DNA of 64,000 nt from Steinernema hermaphroditum (taxonomy: Eukaryota > Nematoda > Chromadorea > Rhabditida > Steinernematidae). Shown piece by piece: positions 1 to 12,066 of the stretch (position 1 is the first letter of the stretch; every line of letters starts with the position of its first letter). The position numbers were made by a program, and so were the translations under genes. Under the pieces are notes generated by a model, which was not told the DNA's origin, searched no databases, and saw nothing but the letters and a program-made list of their open reading frames with translations. Location: contig CM059625.1 in the NCBI GenBank assembly GCA_030435675.1, forward strand, positions 12,958,001 through 13,022,000, given 5' to 3'.

Positions 1-1851
1 ATCCTCACCGCCCCTCATCTGTAATACGTGTTTGGGATTGTCCGTCCGGGTCTTGTCTCCTCTTCTCTGAGGCGCGGCGCACTGCAAACCAGGTTCTCGC
101 TGTTTCGCCTTTTTATCCAATCGACGTCGATCGAAAATGGGCGAAAGGCAATCATCTTTTGGTATCGTGCGCAGTTTCAACCTCGAAACACCATCGACAT
201 TCATAACCTCGGCCGGCGCGACTCCCTCCGCCCCGACGGAGGCGTTGACGCTCGCTTGGCGAGAGGCGATATTCTTAATCTCGAATTCAGTCATTAGCTT
301 TCGCACGGCACCACCTCGCTTGTTCCTCTCATCTTAACTCCTTTTACCTGTGCAACTTATCACCCACTAATTAGTCACTTTGGACTGTGGTGTCGCGCCC
401 TCTTCCTCGCCTTCCTCATTGTGGTGTGCGCGATGAGTCGCAAACGTCTCCCGATCTCAGCACGGCTAAGCGCCGCGCGGCTTGGCCCGGGCCTTTTGGA
501 TATTGGACCACTTGCTGTTGCTGTCTATAATTGCATTTGTTTATATGTCCGTGCGCACGCGTATGTGTATTCCACCCGTAATGATATTGATTTGCATCCG
601 CTTTATTGCGAGAAGCTTTGGCCCCCTTTTAGGCGTTGGTGTCATCATCAACTCTGAAAACTCTCCTAAGGGGTGTCGAGAGTTGGCGATAATGCTTTGT
701 CGCCGCGCAGAGTCGCACCGCCCAGGCGTCGGCTCATTGGATCCCATGTCCTTTGCTAGTGCCCACCGCATTTTTCCTCTTTCTTAGTCCTTTAGTACAT
801 TTAGGAGGGTGAACGGACATGCTACCGAAAATTGATTGCCCTTTGCGAACTTTGTTTCTGCTCGTTCGGCCGTTTTCGTCAGTTCACCAGTCCGATTCGT
901 TTCTTTGTTTTTCGTCGGTCCAAGAATCCAAGGGGAGGAGGAGGTTCCTCCGGGCGTTGTTATGCCAGCGCGCTTCTTAATGGAGCAAAAAAGTATTATT
1001 CGCGCATGTTGTTTGCGCGTTTACATGCTCGCTTCGGAAAATAAAATATTGTGACTAAGAGGTGCCGGTGCTCGTGATATCACATACGGTTTCTCCCTCC
1101 TTTCGTGTCAGCCAGGCGTATCGGTTGCTTCTCGTCGCTCCTCTTCGCTCTTTTGATGCTCTTCCGATGGATGGCGTGTGCCCAAATAGCGTTCTTCTCT
1201 CTCTTATGCTTTTCTTCTTCTCCGCCACCGTTCGCTACTCTGTAATATTCCAATTGGCTTGTGTCGAATGCGAAAAACGGGCCGGGAGGGACAAAGCACA
1301 CATGTGGGGAGAGGGGTGATGTGACTGCTATCGCTGAGTGAGTGTTTGTTACTGCAGACGGGAACGGTTCCGAAGGTATTCCGACCTTATTCGTTCGGGG
1401 CGGAGTGCCCCTGTCGCAGCTGATTTAGCGCCGCTTTCCGAAATCCACGCCCGACAAAAGGAACTCCCAACAAAACAATGGGTGTGTGTTTGCGCGTGGC
1501 GACTGCCTTCTTGAGGAGTGGTGGGAACGACGACTTGAGGAGTGGCAACTCGGAAGTCGGTCTTTCCAGTTGATCGTTGTACGGTGTGTGGCTGTCCCTC
1601 CGAGGTCATGTGCTGTCCTGAGGCTTTCGTGCTTGATTCCATATGGTGCTTTTGCCGCCCGCCCTTGCGTTGTCCCTTAGTTCTACTTCTTTCGGTCACC
1701 CCACCGCTAGGCGCCGATTCGGAAGCAAACACGAGTACGCTACAAACAACGATCGCGTCATTACAAGTTGTAGTTGTCGATAACTATTTTTGCCCATTTC
1801 AGCAACTTTGTAGACGGCCGGTGCCCGGGTTTCGTCGATTCGCAATCGACC
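1..1851. other. Upstream region of the ZMIZ-like gene, no supported gene
   Basis: No reading frame here resembles a known protein. A polypyrimidine tract ending in an AG acceptor at 1801-1802 lies 49 bases before the first Met codon of the ZMIZ-like gene, so the gene has either a non-coding 5' exon further upstream or a trans-splice acceptor at this point. The rest reads as promoter or 5' intron sequence. Confidence 0.5.
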
Positions 1852-4800
1852 ATGTGGGCTCAACAAGGCAACACGGCAATGATCCCTGATCAGAGTGTGA
1901 TGTTCGGTGGAGATCAGCAAGCTGTCCACCAACAACCGATGTCCTTCGCTTCACCGAATCAACAGTTCGCCGGAGCCTTGGCCCAGCCGACCATTCCCCC
2001 TCAACTGGATGTCTCCTCACCGTACCCCATCGACCCTAGCGGCGCTCGTCCCCTGCGTCCGGTGGATGAACAACATCGCCAGGTAGCTTCACTTTTCCGG
2101 CTAAAGAGACTTGGCATTTAGATGATGATGCGACAGCAGTATTTGCGCATGCGTAATCCGCAGATTTCGCCGTACATGCAAGGGGGACAGCCTCAGCCGA
2201 TGAATCCACAAGCAGCAATGAGCCAGGGCGCCGCTCAGGGATTGCCGATGCCAGGGTATCCCAACGCGCAGAATGGATCTGCATCCATGGTAGCCCGTCT
2301 ATGCCGTTAAAAATGGGACTAATTTTTTGTTATCTTAGATCAGAGCGGGTCCTCCGATGCTCTACTCACAAATGCAACAACAGGGCCAACAAAAGGTGAC
2401 GGCTTTTCCAAACCCTCATGCCGCGCCAGGACCTGATGCCCAGCCGGTGGTGCCTCGCGGACAGAATTGCTCTCCAATCGTCTCCCTTCGTGAGGTCATT
2501 CTTCCTCCCTTTGGCCTGGAACAACTTCGGTCCGTTGTTAACTTCGGCCTCTCGCAAAACAGTTACCAAGCTTTGCAATAGTGAGTTTTCTGCACCTGCC
2601 GCCTTCACCCCCGAATCAATCATTTCAGTCCTGAATTCGAGCTTCAGTTAAAGGCCTTCTTGAGGGACGACCCTCAGCAAGCTTGTCATTGGCCCTTCGT
2701 GCCCACAGAGCTGCACGAATACAAGTTCCCCATTACCGTAACGATCAATGGTTACACTCAGTCCATCAAATCGCCAACGCATCCACTTTACATCAAAAGC
2801 TTTTGTTCAATGGGAAATAATAGCATTCAGATTAGTTCGTCCAGCGCGGTACGAATAATTCATGACATTTGACTGAGACTACGGTAGCTTCCATTTCAGG
2901 CGCAGCACCTTTTCATTTTGCAAGTTGTACATTTGCACAATTTTGCTAATGTCTTTACAACGATGGTCAAGACATGGCAAAGCGCTCCGAACGCTCAAAT
3001 GGACATCGAGAAGTGCCGGGAACGAGGTAATTAGACTTGATTAAAGTTCGTTTTTTCACTGTGTGTTCTGCAGTTGTTCACATGATTTATTCGAACAACC
3101 TCGCCAGTGAGATCCGTATGCCGCTCTATTGCCCGCAGACCAAACGGAGGCTCTGCATCCCGGCCCGCTCGGTGAAATGTGCCCACGCAGATTGCTTTGA
3201 ACTCGAACCTTTCCTTTTCAAAAATCGCGAAGAGACTCTCTACCGATGCCCTGTTTGTGGGTCAGTTAAAATTGTGTTGAGATCACAATTTAAAGAACAT
3301 ATTCAGAATGGTCTTCACCTATCAGGAAATCAAGATCGATGGATATGTGGCTCTTCTTCTACAAAATACAGCCGCCCAACCGGAACTCAAGGAACTAGCC
3401 GTGAATGCAAACGGTTTCAGACCCTTAGATCAGGAGCAGCCCATGCCGACCACGAGCACTCTCAAGAGGCACATGAGCGAACAGCTCTGCACCACCACCA
3501 TGAAACGTCATCGAACCGAAAGTGGACTAAGAACGGACTCCGTTGGCAATCCTCAGTCGGTGCCTGCAATTGGAGTTAACGGCTCGACGCTGCTCAGCCC
3601 CTGCGCAGCCACTACAAGCGGAAGGTATGAGCTGACTGTCGTGCAAAAAGTACCGTATCCCATTCAGCCCGACAATCTCGGGAGCCGCCAAACAGGGATT
3701 TCCGGAAATGCCAATCACTCCGGCCTCTTCACTGACGTCGTCTTCTCCGAACGGCACTTCAGCGAATGGACTCGCTGTGGCCAAGCAGCCAGAACCCGGT
3801 CAGCCACCCGCCACCGGGTCCGCACCGTATACTCCGGCCTCGGTAGGCTCCGTCCACAGCGGAGTTCAGTCGACCGCAGGCAACGGTTTGCAAAACAATG
3901 CTTTCAACGATCTCCCGTCGCTCGCCGGAGACGGCGACGAATGCGATCTCTTCAGCGACTTCGTCCAATTCGTAAGTTCACTCTTCTCAGAAGTCGGATT
4001 TAAATTCACACAAAATCGAAAGCCTCTAAAAATATTTACATACTGAAGTTCGGTTTCAACAAAAGACAGGAGCGAGGAAAAACAGAAATAGTCTCAAGGG
4101 CAAATACCCATTTTATCCGCTAAGCGCTAATCTTTAATGTCTTCAAGCGCAGCTGAATTTATTGTTTGTCGCCTTCTCGGCGATTGTTTGCTTCGAGTCA
4201 TGTGACATCACGGATCTCGTCGCACCAGCAGCGGCACTCTGCAACGGAGAATACGTGATAATCTCTTATTGGAAAAGGCGCCCTTCAAAGCGCCAATCGG
4301 AAAATGTCACCTGCCCGGGATAGCCTTCTTGCGCTTTCCTTACGACGAGGAATAAACGAGCGCATTTCTGAAGATCATGGATGAAGGCCGAAAAGTTCAA
4401 TTTGCGTTCTGTTTTTCGATCAAACAAGAATCATGATTTTCGATGTAAACAACGATAAACGAAACAGACGGAATAGTGTCCGTTGCACTTATGAATCCTT
4501 TCGCAAAAACCACAAAAAACAAGAACTAATTAACAACGATTGGTAATGATAAGTCCAAAACAGTCTACGTAGACGATAAGGACTTGTCCAGCTGGATAAC
4601 CTTTACGAGTTCATAAACCCACACAAATATGAGCTCATTGTGTACTGTGGTGCTCTGATTCAGTGCAACCGACCTAAAATGGAACGCTTATCGCACTGAA
4701 TGTTTTTAAGCCAATAGTGTCTAGTTTTTACAAAACAGTCTTACCACAGCAAAGGTAGCTTCTAATTTCTGAGTAAACCACAATCGTATGCCTATTCAAA

Positions 4801-5091
4801 ATTTAACTCACTTTGTGTGCGCACTCCATCTTGAATTGAGGGTGTTCAAAATAACCAAAAATGGTGCAGAAATGCACCTACAGGTGTTCAGAATTCGGAA
4901 CGGCTCCGTGCAAATTTTATTGCCCACATTCCTGACCCCTGATAACACTTCCGTTTCAGTCCCTCAGCAATGCCGACATGCAACGCTATCTCTTCGGCGA
5001 GCCGCCGTACACGAGCTGTCAACCGACGTTCGACCTGAACAATTCGGACGACTGGAGGGACGCGATGTCGATTGTTAGCGAAAACCGATAA
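1852..5091 (+). CDS. ZMIZ-type SP-RING (MIZ zinc finger) transcriptional coregulator
   Basis: Nine exons: 1852-2082, 2122-2289, 2339-2580, 2629-2848, 2900-3026, 3074-3260, 3307-3624, 3668-3971, 4960-5091, giving 642 residues with all splice phases agreeing. The N-terminal third is Gln/Pro/Met-rich. A ZMIZ-like core follows from about residue 160 (PFGLEQLRSVV; then FELQLKAFL and HPLYIKSFCSMGNNSIQI), then the SP-RING at about residues 347-392 with CPQTKRRLCIPARSVKC, CAHADCFELE and YRCPVCG. SP-RING proteins of the PIAS/ZMIZ group act in the nucleus as SUMO E3 ligases or coactivators. The region after the ring is Ser/Pro/Thr-rich, and the last exon is acidic, as expected for an activation domain. 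The last intron (3972-4959, 988 bp) is more than ten times longer than the others. The choice of ZMIZ over PIAS rests on the sequence before the ring, where a SAP domain is not seen. Confidence 0.85.
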
Positions 5092-7131
5092 CTAATAACT
5101 CACAACTGAATCTGAGACTTTTATTTGTTGTTTCCTTTAGATCAACTTGTTTGTATATAATGAAAGTGAGCGCTGGACCCACTTGTACCTTCCCAAGCAA
5201 TTACACCCTTGTTCTCTTCATCTCTTCTTCATTTACCACTTTTCCGCTCAATTTCCGTTTCTTTAAAGCAGTGCTTTAATGTAACTAAATTCTAGTGACC
5301 AATACGGTGATGTAGTAGTCTTTTCTAAGCTATTCGACCTCTCCCTCCCCCTCGTTCGATGCTCTAGTTTCCCCAACTCTTTCATTTCTACGCTCTCCGC
5401 GAACCCTCTCTAATCAACTCTCTCCTCTCGCTTGCTTTTCAAACGGTGAAAACAGTCCTGGAGATGGAGGCCGCAAGGTCGATTCGTATCTCTGATAGTC
5501 ACTCAAGCGAGCCGCAACAAAGTGCCTTTATTGAACATTTTTATTCCGCATATATATGTATCTATGTGTATTTTATCATCATGTATCATCTATAAAACCT
5601 TGCCGTAATTATCGTCTTAGCACAACGTAGGTCGACAAGAGGATTACAGGAACGAGCGAGGGGAACTCGTTTCTACGGTTCGCCTCGATCGGCGAAAGTG
5701 CTTGAAAACATGTGGACGTGGGAAAGGAAAAGCTTGTTTGTAACAAGTCATATATGCACTTCCCTCGAACACCTCGCTAGCTCTTCGGACGTCGCAAAAA
5801 CAAATCTTGACATTCCAGAAAGGGAACGGCGCTAAACGTACAAATATAGTCAGTCTGGCCGAGAAATAAACACCAGGCCAAGTTGCGAACTATACAAAAC
5901 TTATCGCTACTACGTAATGCCTATAATTACTATGTGACCTGTGTCTTTTGTTAAAGTTTAGAGAGAAAAGGTAAGCACCTGACTTAACTCAGAATCTGCG
6001 TCACAAAAGAGTGACGTTAACTCCTGGTGACTTAATATTGATCTCTATGAGTATAGTTGCCGATCATACTTAAGAAAGCTCAGACTCATTCGATCTTAGA
6101 GTGAGCAGCAATTTTAGTGAACACTCTTTGTTTGCATCTTCATTTGCACGCCGAACGTTTTTTCTTCGTTTCTAGTTTGTACAAACTCGCGGTTTCAGTT
6201 TTTACATTGGAAGGACCGAAATCTTCTTTGCGACTAAGACTCCTATGGCAGATGCAAGGTCATCCAACGGTAAAGAGTTCTATATGTTTCTGGCGCAGAT
6301 TTCATTCACGGAGGTTTGCTGATACAAAATAAATCTAATTCTCTTCAGAATGCGAGAGTTTATTACCGAAGAATGTAATGCACGTATAGAAAAGTACCTT
6401 TAGAGTCGATAAAATATTTCTTTTTCCTTAATTTCAAACAGGACCACGAAATACTAACTGCTAACAGAAGATCAGAAATGTGTTTAACGTGCCAAAGTAT
6501 CACTACGGATTTGTTGCTTTTGCACAAAAAGAGCATGTACAATGATGGGGAATAGTCGAATTGTAAGTGGATTCGGAGGTAAACACTCAAGAGTCATATT
6601 TGTCACTAAGTTGTGGCACTTTTTAGATGGGTAGGGTGACGAGTTTCTGTGCCTTCGACTCCCCGAGTTTCTGTGCCTTCGACTCCCACACCTCTGCTCC
6701 CATCTGAGCACCTAAGTTCCATGTATCCTTTCAAAGTTCCTTTGAAAGACTTTATGCTTAATGTTGAGCTTTCTCGGTCAATCCAACCTCAATACAGTTC
6801 GACCATCGTACACTCTTGAATTCTTCAAATTGTGTAATTGACATTTGGCGCGAGAAGTGGAACGAGAATAGCCGAGAAGCGTGAAAGGCGCACAAAGAGT
6901 CAAAGTGAAGGTTAGAGTGATAAATTAAAAGTACAATGGAAATGGGACTGTAAGCTTTATGGAAGAGACAACCGGTTCACCTATCGTTTTCACCCCTCAT
7001 TCGCGCACAATTAACATGGTTACAAGACCAATTATTGTCGGGGAAGTAAACATCGCTTTTTGGCTCGCAGCTCCGCCTTCACGCTACTTAAAAGGCACCA
7101 AAGAAAGTGACGGTTTTGTTGTGTGCACGTC
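5092..7131. other. Intergenic region, no supported gene
   Basis: Two kilobases between the ZMIZ-like gene and the first ground-like gene. It holds the 3' untranslated sequence of the former, a short tandem duplication at 6640-6687 (listed separately) and AT-rich sequence. No frame looks like a conserved protein. A TATA-like stretch (7087-7095) sits about 40 bases before the next start codon. Confidence 0.5.
6640..6687. repeat. Perfect 24-bp tandem duplication
   Basis: Two back-to-back identical 24-base units, 6640-6663 and 6664-6687, each beginning CGAGTTTCTG and ending TCGACTCCC. No further copies are visible nearby. Confidence 0.9.
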
Positions 7132-8066
7132 ATGAAACGCTTCCTCCTCCTCGCTGGACTCTTTTGCTCTTTCGCGCCGAAAGACGCCCGTCCCACGGCT
7201 GCTTGTAACAACGACCAGCTGAAGAAGATCATCGATTCGGTGAGGTGCAGACTATAGATACGTTCACGGTGTATGTTTAGAGTATCGTCGCCAATAACCT
7301 GGCCCTTTCATCTGCCAAGATCCGAACTCAGCTGGCGTCGATCAGCGACGAGAAGTTCTTTGTCATCTGCGATGAGAAGCCCGTGACATTCGCTTCTCCA
7401 GAAGCCATCTTCTGTCAACGGGCTTCTGCCGATGTCTTCTGCACAGTCGTGCAGATCACAGGAACTCCGCTCACGAAGATCACGCGAGTGCATCCACCAC
7501 TCGTCTCCGAAGCGATTATCTCTTCCAGAAGGGACAAGCCCATAGAGCTTGAATCCAGTGAGCTCGAAGACAGCGCTGAGGAGTCGACACCCACAACGAG
7601 ATCCAAAACAACGTCCGCCGCGGTCCATGTCACATTACCCATTCCCAAGGAAACTCCTGTGACCGAGGCCATTCCCGAAACAACGACGGAACAAGATGGA
7701 CCAATTGCGAGTTCTCCGAACACCACGGACGAGCAAACATTAGCCAAAGATGATTCCGATAACGAGCCGAAAACAACGACTTCGACCACTAAGACGTTGA
7801 CTGGAACAAAAAGTGAAACGGCTACCATTCCAGCGCCTGTGGAACCTTCGACCGAGACAACAGAACTGTCGACTCTCGTCGAGAACAACGGCGATTCGTT
7901 CTTCGAAATGATGATCGCCAACCAAGAAGACGCCAGGAGGAGCATGATGAACACCTCCCCTCCGCCTCCTCTGCAAGAAGTGGACGAAGGACCAACCACC
8001 GTACTTCCAGCGACCGAGGGGCTCGCCAAAGAACAAGAGGAAGCCTCGCAGTCGGTAGACGAATGA
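7132..8066 (+). CDS. Ground-like domain protein with long Ser/Thr/Glu-rich tail
   Basis: Two exons, 7132-7239 and 7281-8066, about 297 residues. A signal peptide (MKRFLLLAGLFCSF) leads directly into a ground-like domain: CNNDQLKKIID, a Lys/Ile helix region, FFVICDEKP, an IFCQR block and a DVFCTVVQI end. In nematodes this secreted domain is found in the ground-like (grl) relatives of the hedgehog-related proteins. Unlike the three neighbours at 8.3-12.7 kb it lacks the Cys/Pro-rich N-terminal region. Instead, about 200 residues of Thr, Ser, Glu and Pro follow the domain, a composition typical of O-glycosylated mucin-like tails. A TATA-like element lies at 7087-7095, and overlapping AATAAA signals follow the stop at 8124-8133. 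It is probably an apical extracellular-matrix component; the exact role is unknown. Confidence 0.75.
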
Positions 8067-8123
8067 AACACTCTTTCATAATCACCTGGTTACTTAATAT
8101 CAGTTATGTTTTAATTGAATTCT

Positions 8124-8133
8124 AATAAATAAA
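8124..8133 (+). terminator. Overlapping polyadenylation signals
   Basis: Two overlapping AATAAA hexamers about 60 bases after the stop codon of the upstream ground-like gene. Confidence 0.6.
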
Positions 8134-8213
8134 GGTTTATTACGAAGACGTTCAAACCCATAGAAGAGATTCGGAAGGCCGCCGTTTAAGCATTAATAAA
8201 CTGATTTGAACAT

Positions 8214-8980
8214 ATCGTGATTGTGAGACTGCAATATTTATGCACATATGAGCACCTTTGACAACGAAAAAACGATCTGTACAGACAACAAGTACTTAAG
8301 CTACACGGAACGCTTAAGCCTGGAAGACGTAGCAGGTCTGGGTGTGGCTGCCGTCAATACAGTAGTTGTGGCTGTCGGCGATGAAAGAGAACGGTCCCTG
8401 CGAGCAGATAACGACGAAGTTTCCACCGAGCTTCGCCTTCACTTCGGCGTGGATGGCGGCCTTCGAGACGGCGGCGCCGGAGCTCATGTTCTGAAAGAGA
8501 GGGGTGACCTCAGTAGTGAAGGATGTAAAGTTACCTTCAGGATGATCTTGCGGATCTGCTGGTTGTTGCAAAGGCTCTCGCTGCTGACTCCGATCTCTCC
8601 GCGGATGGTGGGAGCGGAGCGCTTCTTACGGCCACATCCACAGGGAGGAGGGGGAGCACAGGGCGAGGGGAACTGGGGCAGCTGGAGAGGGGGCAGGACA
8701 GGGAGGGGAGGAAGGGCCGGAGCACAGCCACATGGTGGAGGAGGAGGGGGGCACGGGGCCGGGAGAGCGGGGAGCTGAATGGGGGGCAGAGGTGGGAGGC
8801 ACGGCGGTGGGGGAGGGGGGCAGGGAGGAGGTGGTGGCGGGGCACAGGGGGCCGGGGGTGGAGGAGCTCCGCAGCCACAGCCGGACGACGGGAAGAAGAA
8901 GCCCGAGGCAAGGGGAAGAAGCGCCAGCAACAGAAGCGAAGAAGTAGAGGAAACCATCTTCAGATCGAGCTGAATGATAC
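8214..8980. repeat. Left arm of inverted repeat carrying a ground-like gene
   Basis: This 767-bp block is the reverse complement of 12067-12842. By eye the two arms are identical through the 3' flank, exon 2, the 44-45 bp intron, most of exon 1 and the bases just before the start codon. They diverge abruptly at both ends. The only differences I found are in the segment at about 8641-8725. The spacer between the arms is about 3.1 kb. Confidence 0.9.
8314..8957 (-). CDS. Cys/Pro-rich ground-like domain protein (left palindrome copy)
   Basis: Two exons on the minus strand, 8957-8535 and 8490-8314, 199 residues. Order: signal peptide (about 1-19), a region of Cys and poly-Pro blocks with GCGCG-type motifs, a tetrabasic-like cleavage site RKKRS at about 110, then the ground-like domain (SLCNNQQIRKIILK, GGNFVVICSQGPFSF, HNYCIDG, QTCYVFQA end). 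Ground-like proteins are secreted nematode proteins. The basic site suggests furin-type removal of the Pro-rich part. The ground-like domain is identical in residue sequence to the copy at 12090-12742; the copies differ only in the last part of the Pro-rich region, where this one is three residues shorter. A TATA-like stretch lies at 9001-9010. Confidence 0.85.
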
Positions 8981-10914
8981 TTTCTCACCTCTCACTTTCT
9001 CTATTTATCCGCCCAAGAAAGGGGCGGACGGATATAGATGCCCCGAGCATTGAGTAATGGCGTCGTAAAAGATAAGTGAAACACGACATGTTCACGTATC
9101 CAACAAGAACAAGATAAAGCAACAAAGGCCTTCATATCCGGATCACTCCAAGGATGTCTGCCGCTTGAGAAGTGCAGCGCACAAAAAGCCCTCAAGGCCG
9201 ACATGTTTCGTAGTACGGTCAGTTACACACTCCTCGATCGTTTTCAACTTTTGCTATGCATTAAGTGAATAAAGGTGAGCGGAAACCAAAAGAATGTCTT
9301 GTAAGAATACACTGTGAATAGAAGTGAGGTACGGTGTGATAGATTGCAAAGAGAGATAAATACTCAAAACAAAGAACTGTAATCTTATGTTGTTACTGAT
9401 TCAAAAACCTAGATAGAATAGATTTTTCACACCTGCTTTGTGTGATTTTAGCTCTTTACTTTGTTGTTTCGTGTGAGAATAGAACATTTCCCAATTATCT
9501 TTACCCTCCCGTTTCTCCGAGCCCTAAGAAGTCCGTCCCTTCCAATCGGACAGATGGAAAGTTGGCGATCATGTGCTCACATCTGTGACGTCGTTAATCT
9601 TGTTAGCTTCTTTTGGCTAAACGAAATCCAGTCCATTTCGAAGTTCGACATTCCACTAGGCGATCAGACGGTGACTCACCTCTCATCGCCGAAGGATCCC
9701 CTCAGGGGACCGCTGCGAAACTGTGAACACGGCTCTTCAAGTGTTAGTGTGGTTACGAAACAAGTGCATAGGAGGACAACCTGTCAGTATCTGCAGGGAT
9801 TGTTTATCGTTTCGGTACATGCAACCGGAGTTCGCTCTCTAGTCCTAAGAAACGCGATCTCGCCCGTATCTGCATAGTGTTTTGTGTGCGTCTGTTAAAA
9901 CATTACTCTTGCAATCTTCTGGTAAGAAGTTCCCGAAAAATAGTATTTTTATGTTCCTTTTTAAAAGACAAATATTTTCACCTTCACCTATGTTGTGTTT
10001 TGCTGTTTTTTTTTATTCGTTAAATGCGCTTTTCTGCGAGAAGAACAAGGAAACGAAATCTAAAACAAATTTCAATCCATCTTTTTGGTTCCACGCCTTC
10101 AGGGCGTCAGGGAGATCTTCGAGATTACCGTGGCGTGTGGTCGATGGACCCGAGGTGATATGTGTGAAAATCCGGGTCTCCATTTACGCATATCACTTTG
10201 ATACTTCGAACCAGTTTTGTCGGAGTACGATGTTAGTACACAACGAGGATGGTTCATCGGCGAAACAATCACGCCCTAAGGAGGAAAGACAAAAAGAAAG
10301 TGCGTGTAGATGCGCTTTGTTCACACGCCGCGCAAAGATCCGAAGCGCGAGATGTCGAAAAAACGAGGCGCATTCCAGAGATACATCGGACATGTACAAA
10401 AGAAACCGATCGGATGTCGCGCGTGTGTACACGATGATCTATGATCGCTACGCAGGATGCCTTCCAGGATTCACTGCAAAGCAGCTCAGTTCATTCCAGC
10501 ATCCTATGTAGTTTTCATCGGTTAACCTTGGAACTGTCGTGATGAACGCTTTCATTGAAAGATCTGCTCATGGCCAGTTTTGATTGCCATTTGGAAACAA
10601 GCTTACGTATCCCGGTAAAAAGTGACTGATGCTTAAAATACAAAAACGGAACCGGAATTTTACGAACGTGTTATGTCGAAACCGGCATTTTTTGTTTTGC
10701 CAATGGTTTTCGAAGCGAGATCGCAACTCTCAATTTTCGAGCGATGCAGAAAGAAAGCTGCGGAATGTCCATTTACGCACGCTGCTGGTACGAATGAACC
10801 GGATTGTACGCTTGTAAATTAATTTTTGAAATATGAAAATATATTTACTGGCTGCTCAAGATACTCATAAGAATCAACGTTATGTACAGACAAATGTCCT
10901 AATTTCAGGCAAAA
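8981..10914. other. Spacer inside the inverted repeat, no supported gene
   Basis: AT-rich sequence between the left arm and the middle ground-like gene. One 138-codon plus-strand frame (9461-9877) has no recognisable motif, and I do not call it. The first part holds the promoter of the left ground-like gene. Confidence 0.45.
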
Positions 10915-11556
10915 TTAAATTTCGAAGACGTAGCAAGTCTGAGCGTTGATTCCAGCGATACAGTAGTTGTGGCTGTCGGCGATGAAAGAGAACGGTCCCT
11001 TGGAGCAGATGACAACGAAGTTTCCATTCAGCTTCGCCTTCACTTCAGCGTGAATGGCGGCCTTCGAGACGGCGGCGTCGGCGTTCAAGTTCTGAAAGAA
11101 CAGCGTTGAATTTTATGGTTTTTCCCGATGCAGTACCTTGATGATAATGTTACGGATCTGCTGGTTGTTGCAGAGACGATCGTTACTGACGGCCTCTCCG
11201 CGGACGGTAATGGTGGAGCGCTTCTTACGGCCACATCCGCAGGCTGGAGCAGGAGCACAGGGAGCAGGGAGCTGAGGCAGAGAGGGAAGGTGGAGCGGAG
11301 GAAGTGCCGGAAGGGGAGGGAGGGCAGGAGCACCACAGCCACACGGAGGAGGGACGGCACATGGGGCCGGTGGAGGGGGAGGAGGAGGAGGGGGAGGACA
11401 CGGTGGTGGTGGGGGAGGACACGGCGGAGGCGGCGGTGGAGCACAGGGAGCAGGAGGCGGAGCGGCTGCTGAACAGCCACAACCTCCTGCTTGCGGAAGG
11501 AGGAATCCTTGGGAGAAGGGGACGAGAGCGAGAAGAACGAGAGTGGTGAAGGCCAT
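10915..11556 (-). CDS. Cys/Pro-rich ground-like domain protein (middle paralog)
   Basis: Two exons on the minus strand, 11556-11137 and 11091-10915, 198 residues. It has the same plan as its neighbours: signal peptide (MAFTTLVLLALVPFSQG), poly-Pro/Cys region, RKKRS basic site, then a ground-like domain containing RLCNNQQIRNIIIK, GNFVVICSKGPFSF and QTCYVFEI. It is clearly a paralog of the palindrome copies but is diverged throughout, including the intron, so it is not part of the recent exchange. Its Pro-rich segment LPSLPQLP is shared with the right copy but not the left. It is transcribed head-to-head with the right copy across about 530 bp. Confidence 0.85.
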
Positions 11557-12066
11557 GCTTGATCGAACTGATGGTACTGCTATGGAAAGGTTCGCTTTTA
11601 AAGGATGGATTTGCGGGAGCCAACTCGTCGGCGGGTAATGGGCGGTTCTCGGCGATGAATCGGTCGGTCCAGTTTGAAGCTGGACGCTCGGATTTAAGAA
11701 ATCTATCAATTATGGTAGCGACCACCAATGGCCTACGAAGTGAAAAAGGAAAAGGAATACCGGATTTTCAACTCGACGTCGGAACGAGAATGTTCCGAAG
11801 ATGTCATGGGTTATTTGCGAAAAAGGCTCCATACTGTTATGAGTTATTTTTCGTTATATTCTTCAATCGTTTAAAAAGGTTCACTTGTATTTATTTGCTC
11901 TCAGTTCCACAGCTTTCAGACACATCTGTTTGTAGTTGCATTTGAGATGCACGCAATCGCACTCAGATCGGTGAACCGGTGCGCCAAGTAGAACCCACTT
12001 CCCGCCCCCGGAGGATATACGCCCACAGCTTTCAAATCCTTCAAAAGGAAACATTCACCTCTAGAG
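11557..12066. promoter_or_regulatory. Shared divergent upstream region of two ground-like genes
   Basis: The middle (-) and right (+) ground-like genes start 533 bp apart and point away from each other, so this stretch must carry both promoters. A TATA-like TTTAAAAG (minus strand) lies at about 11596-11604, some 45 bases before the middle gene's start codon. No specific factor site can be named from sequence. Confidence 0.4.

Noticed and set aside
8484..8988. Several overlapping long frames on both strands across the Pro-rich ground-like genes (also at 11225-11728 and 12074-12519)
   Set aside because: These are shadows of the Cys/Pro-rich coding sequence; only the frame with signal peptide, RKKRS site and ground-like domain is consistent across the three paralogs.
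11091..11556. Middle ground-like paralog as the direct donor of the mosaic patch in the right copy
   Set aside because: The patch shares residues with it but many bases differ, so the present middle gene cannot be the immediate donor.
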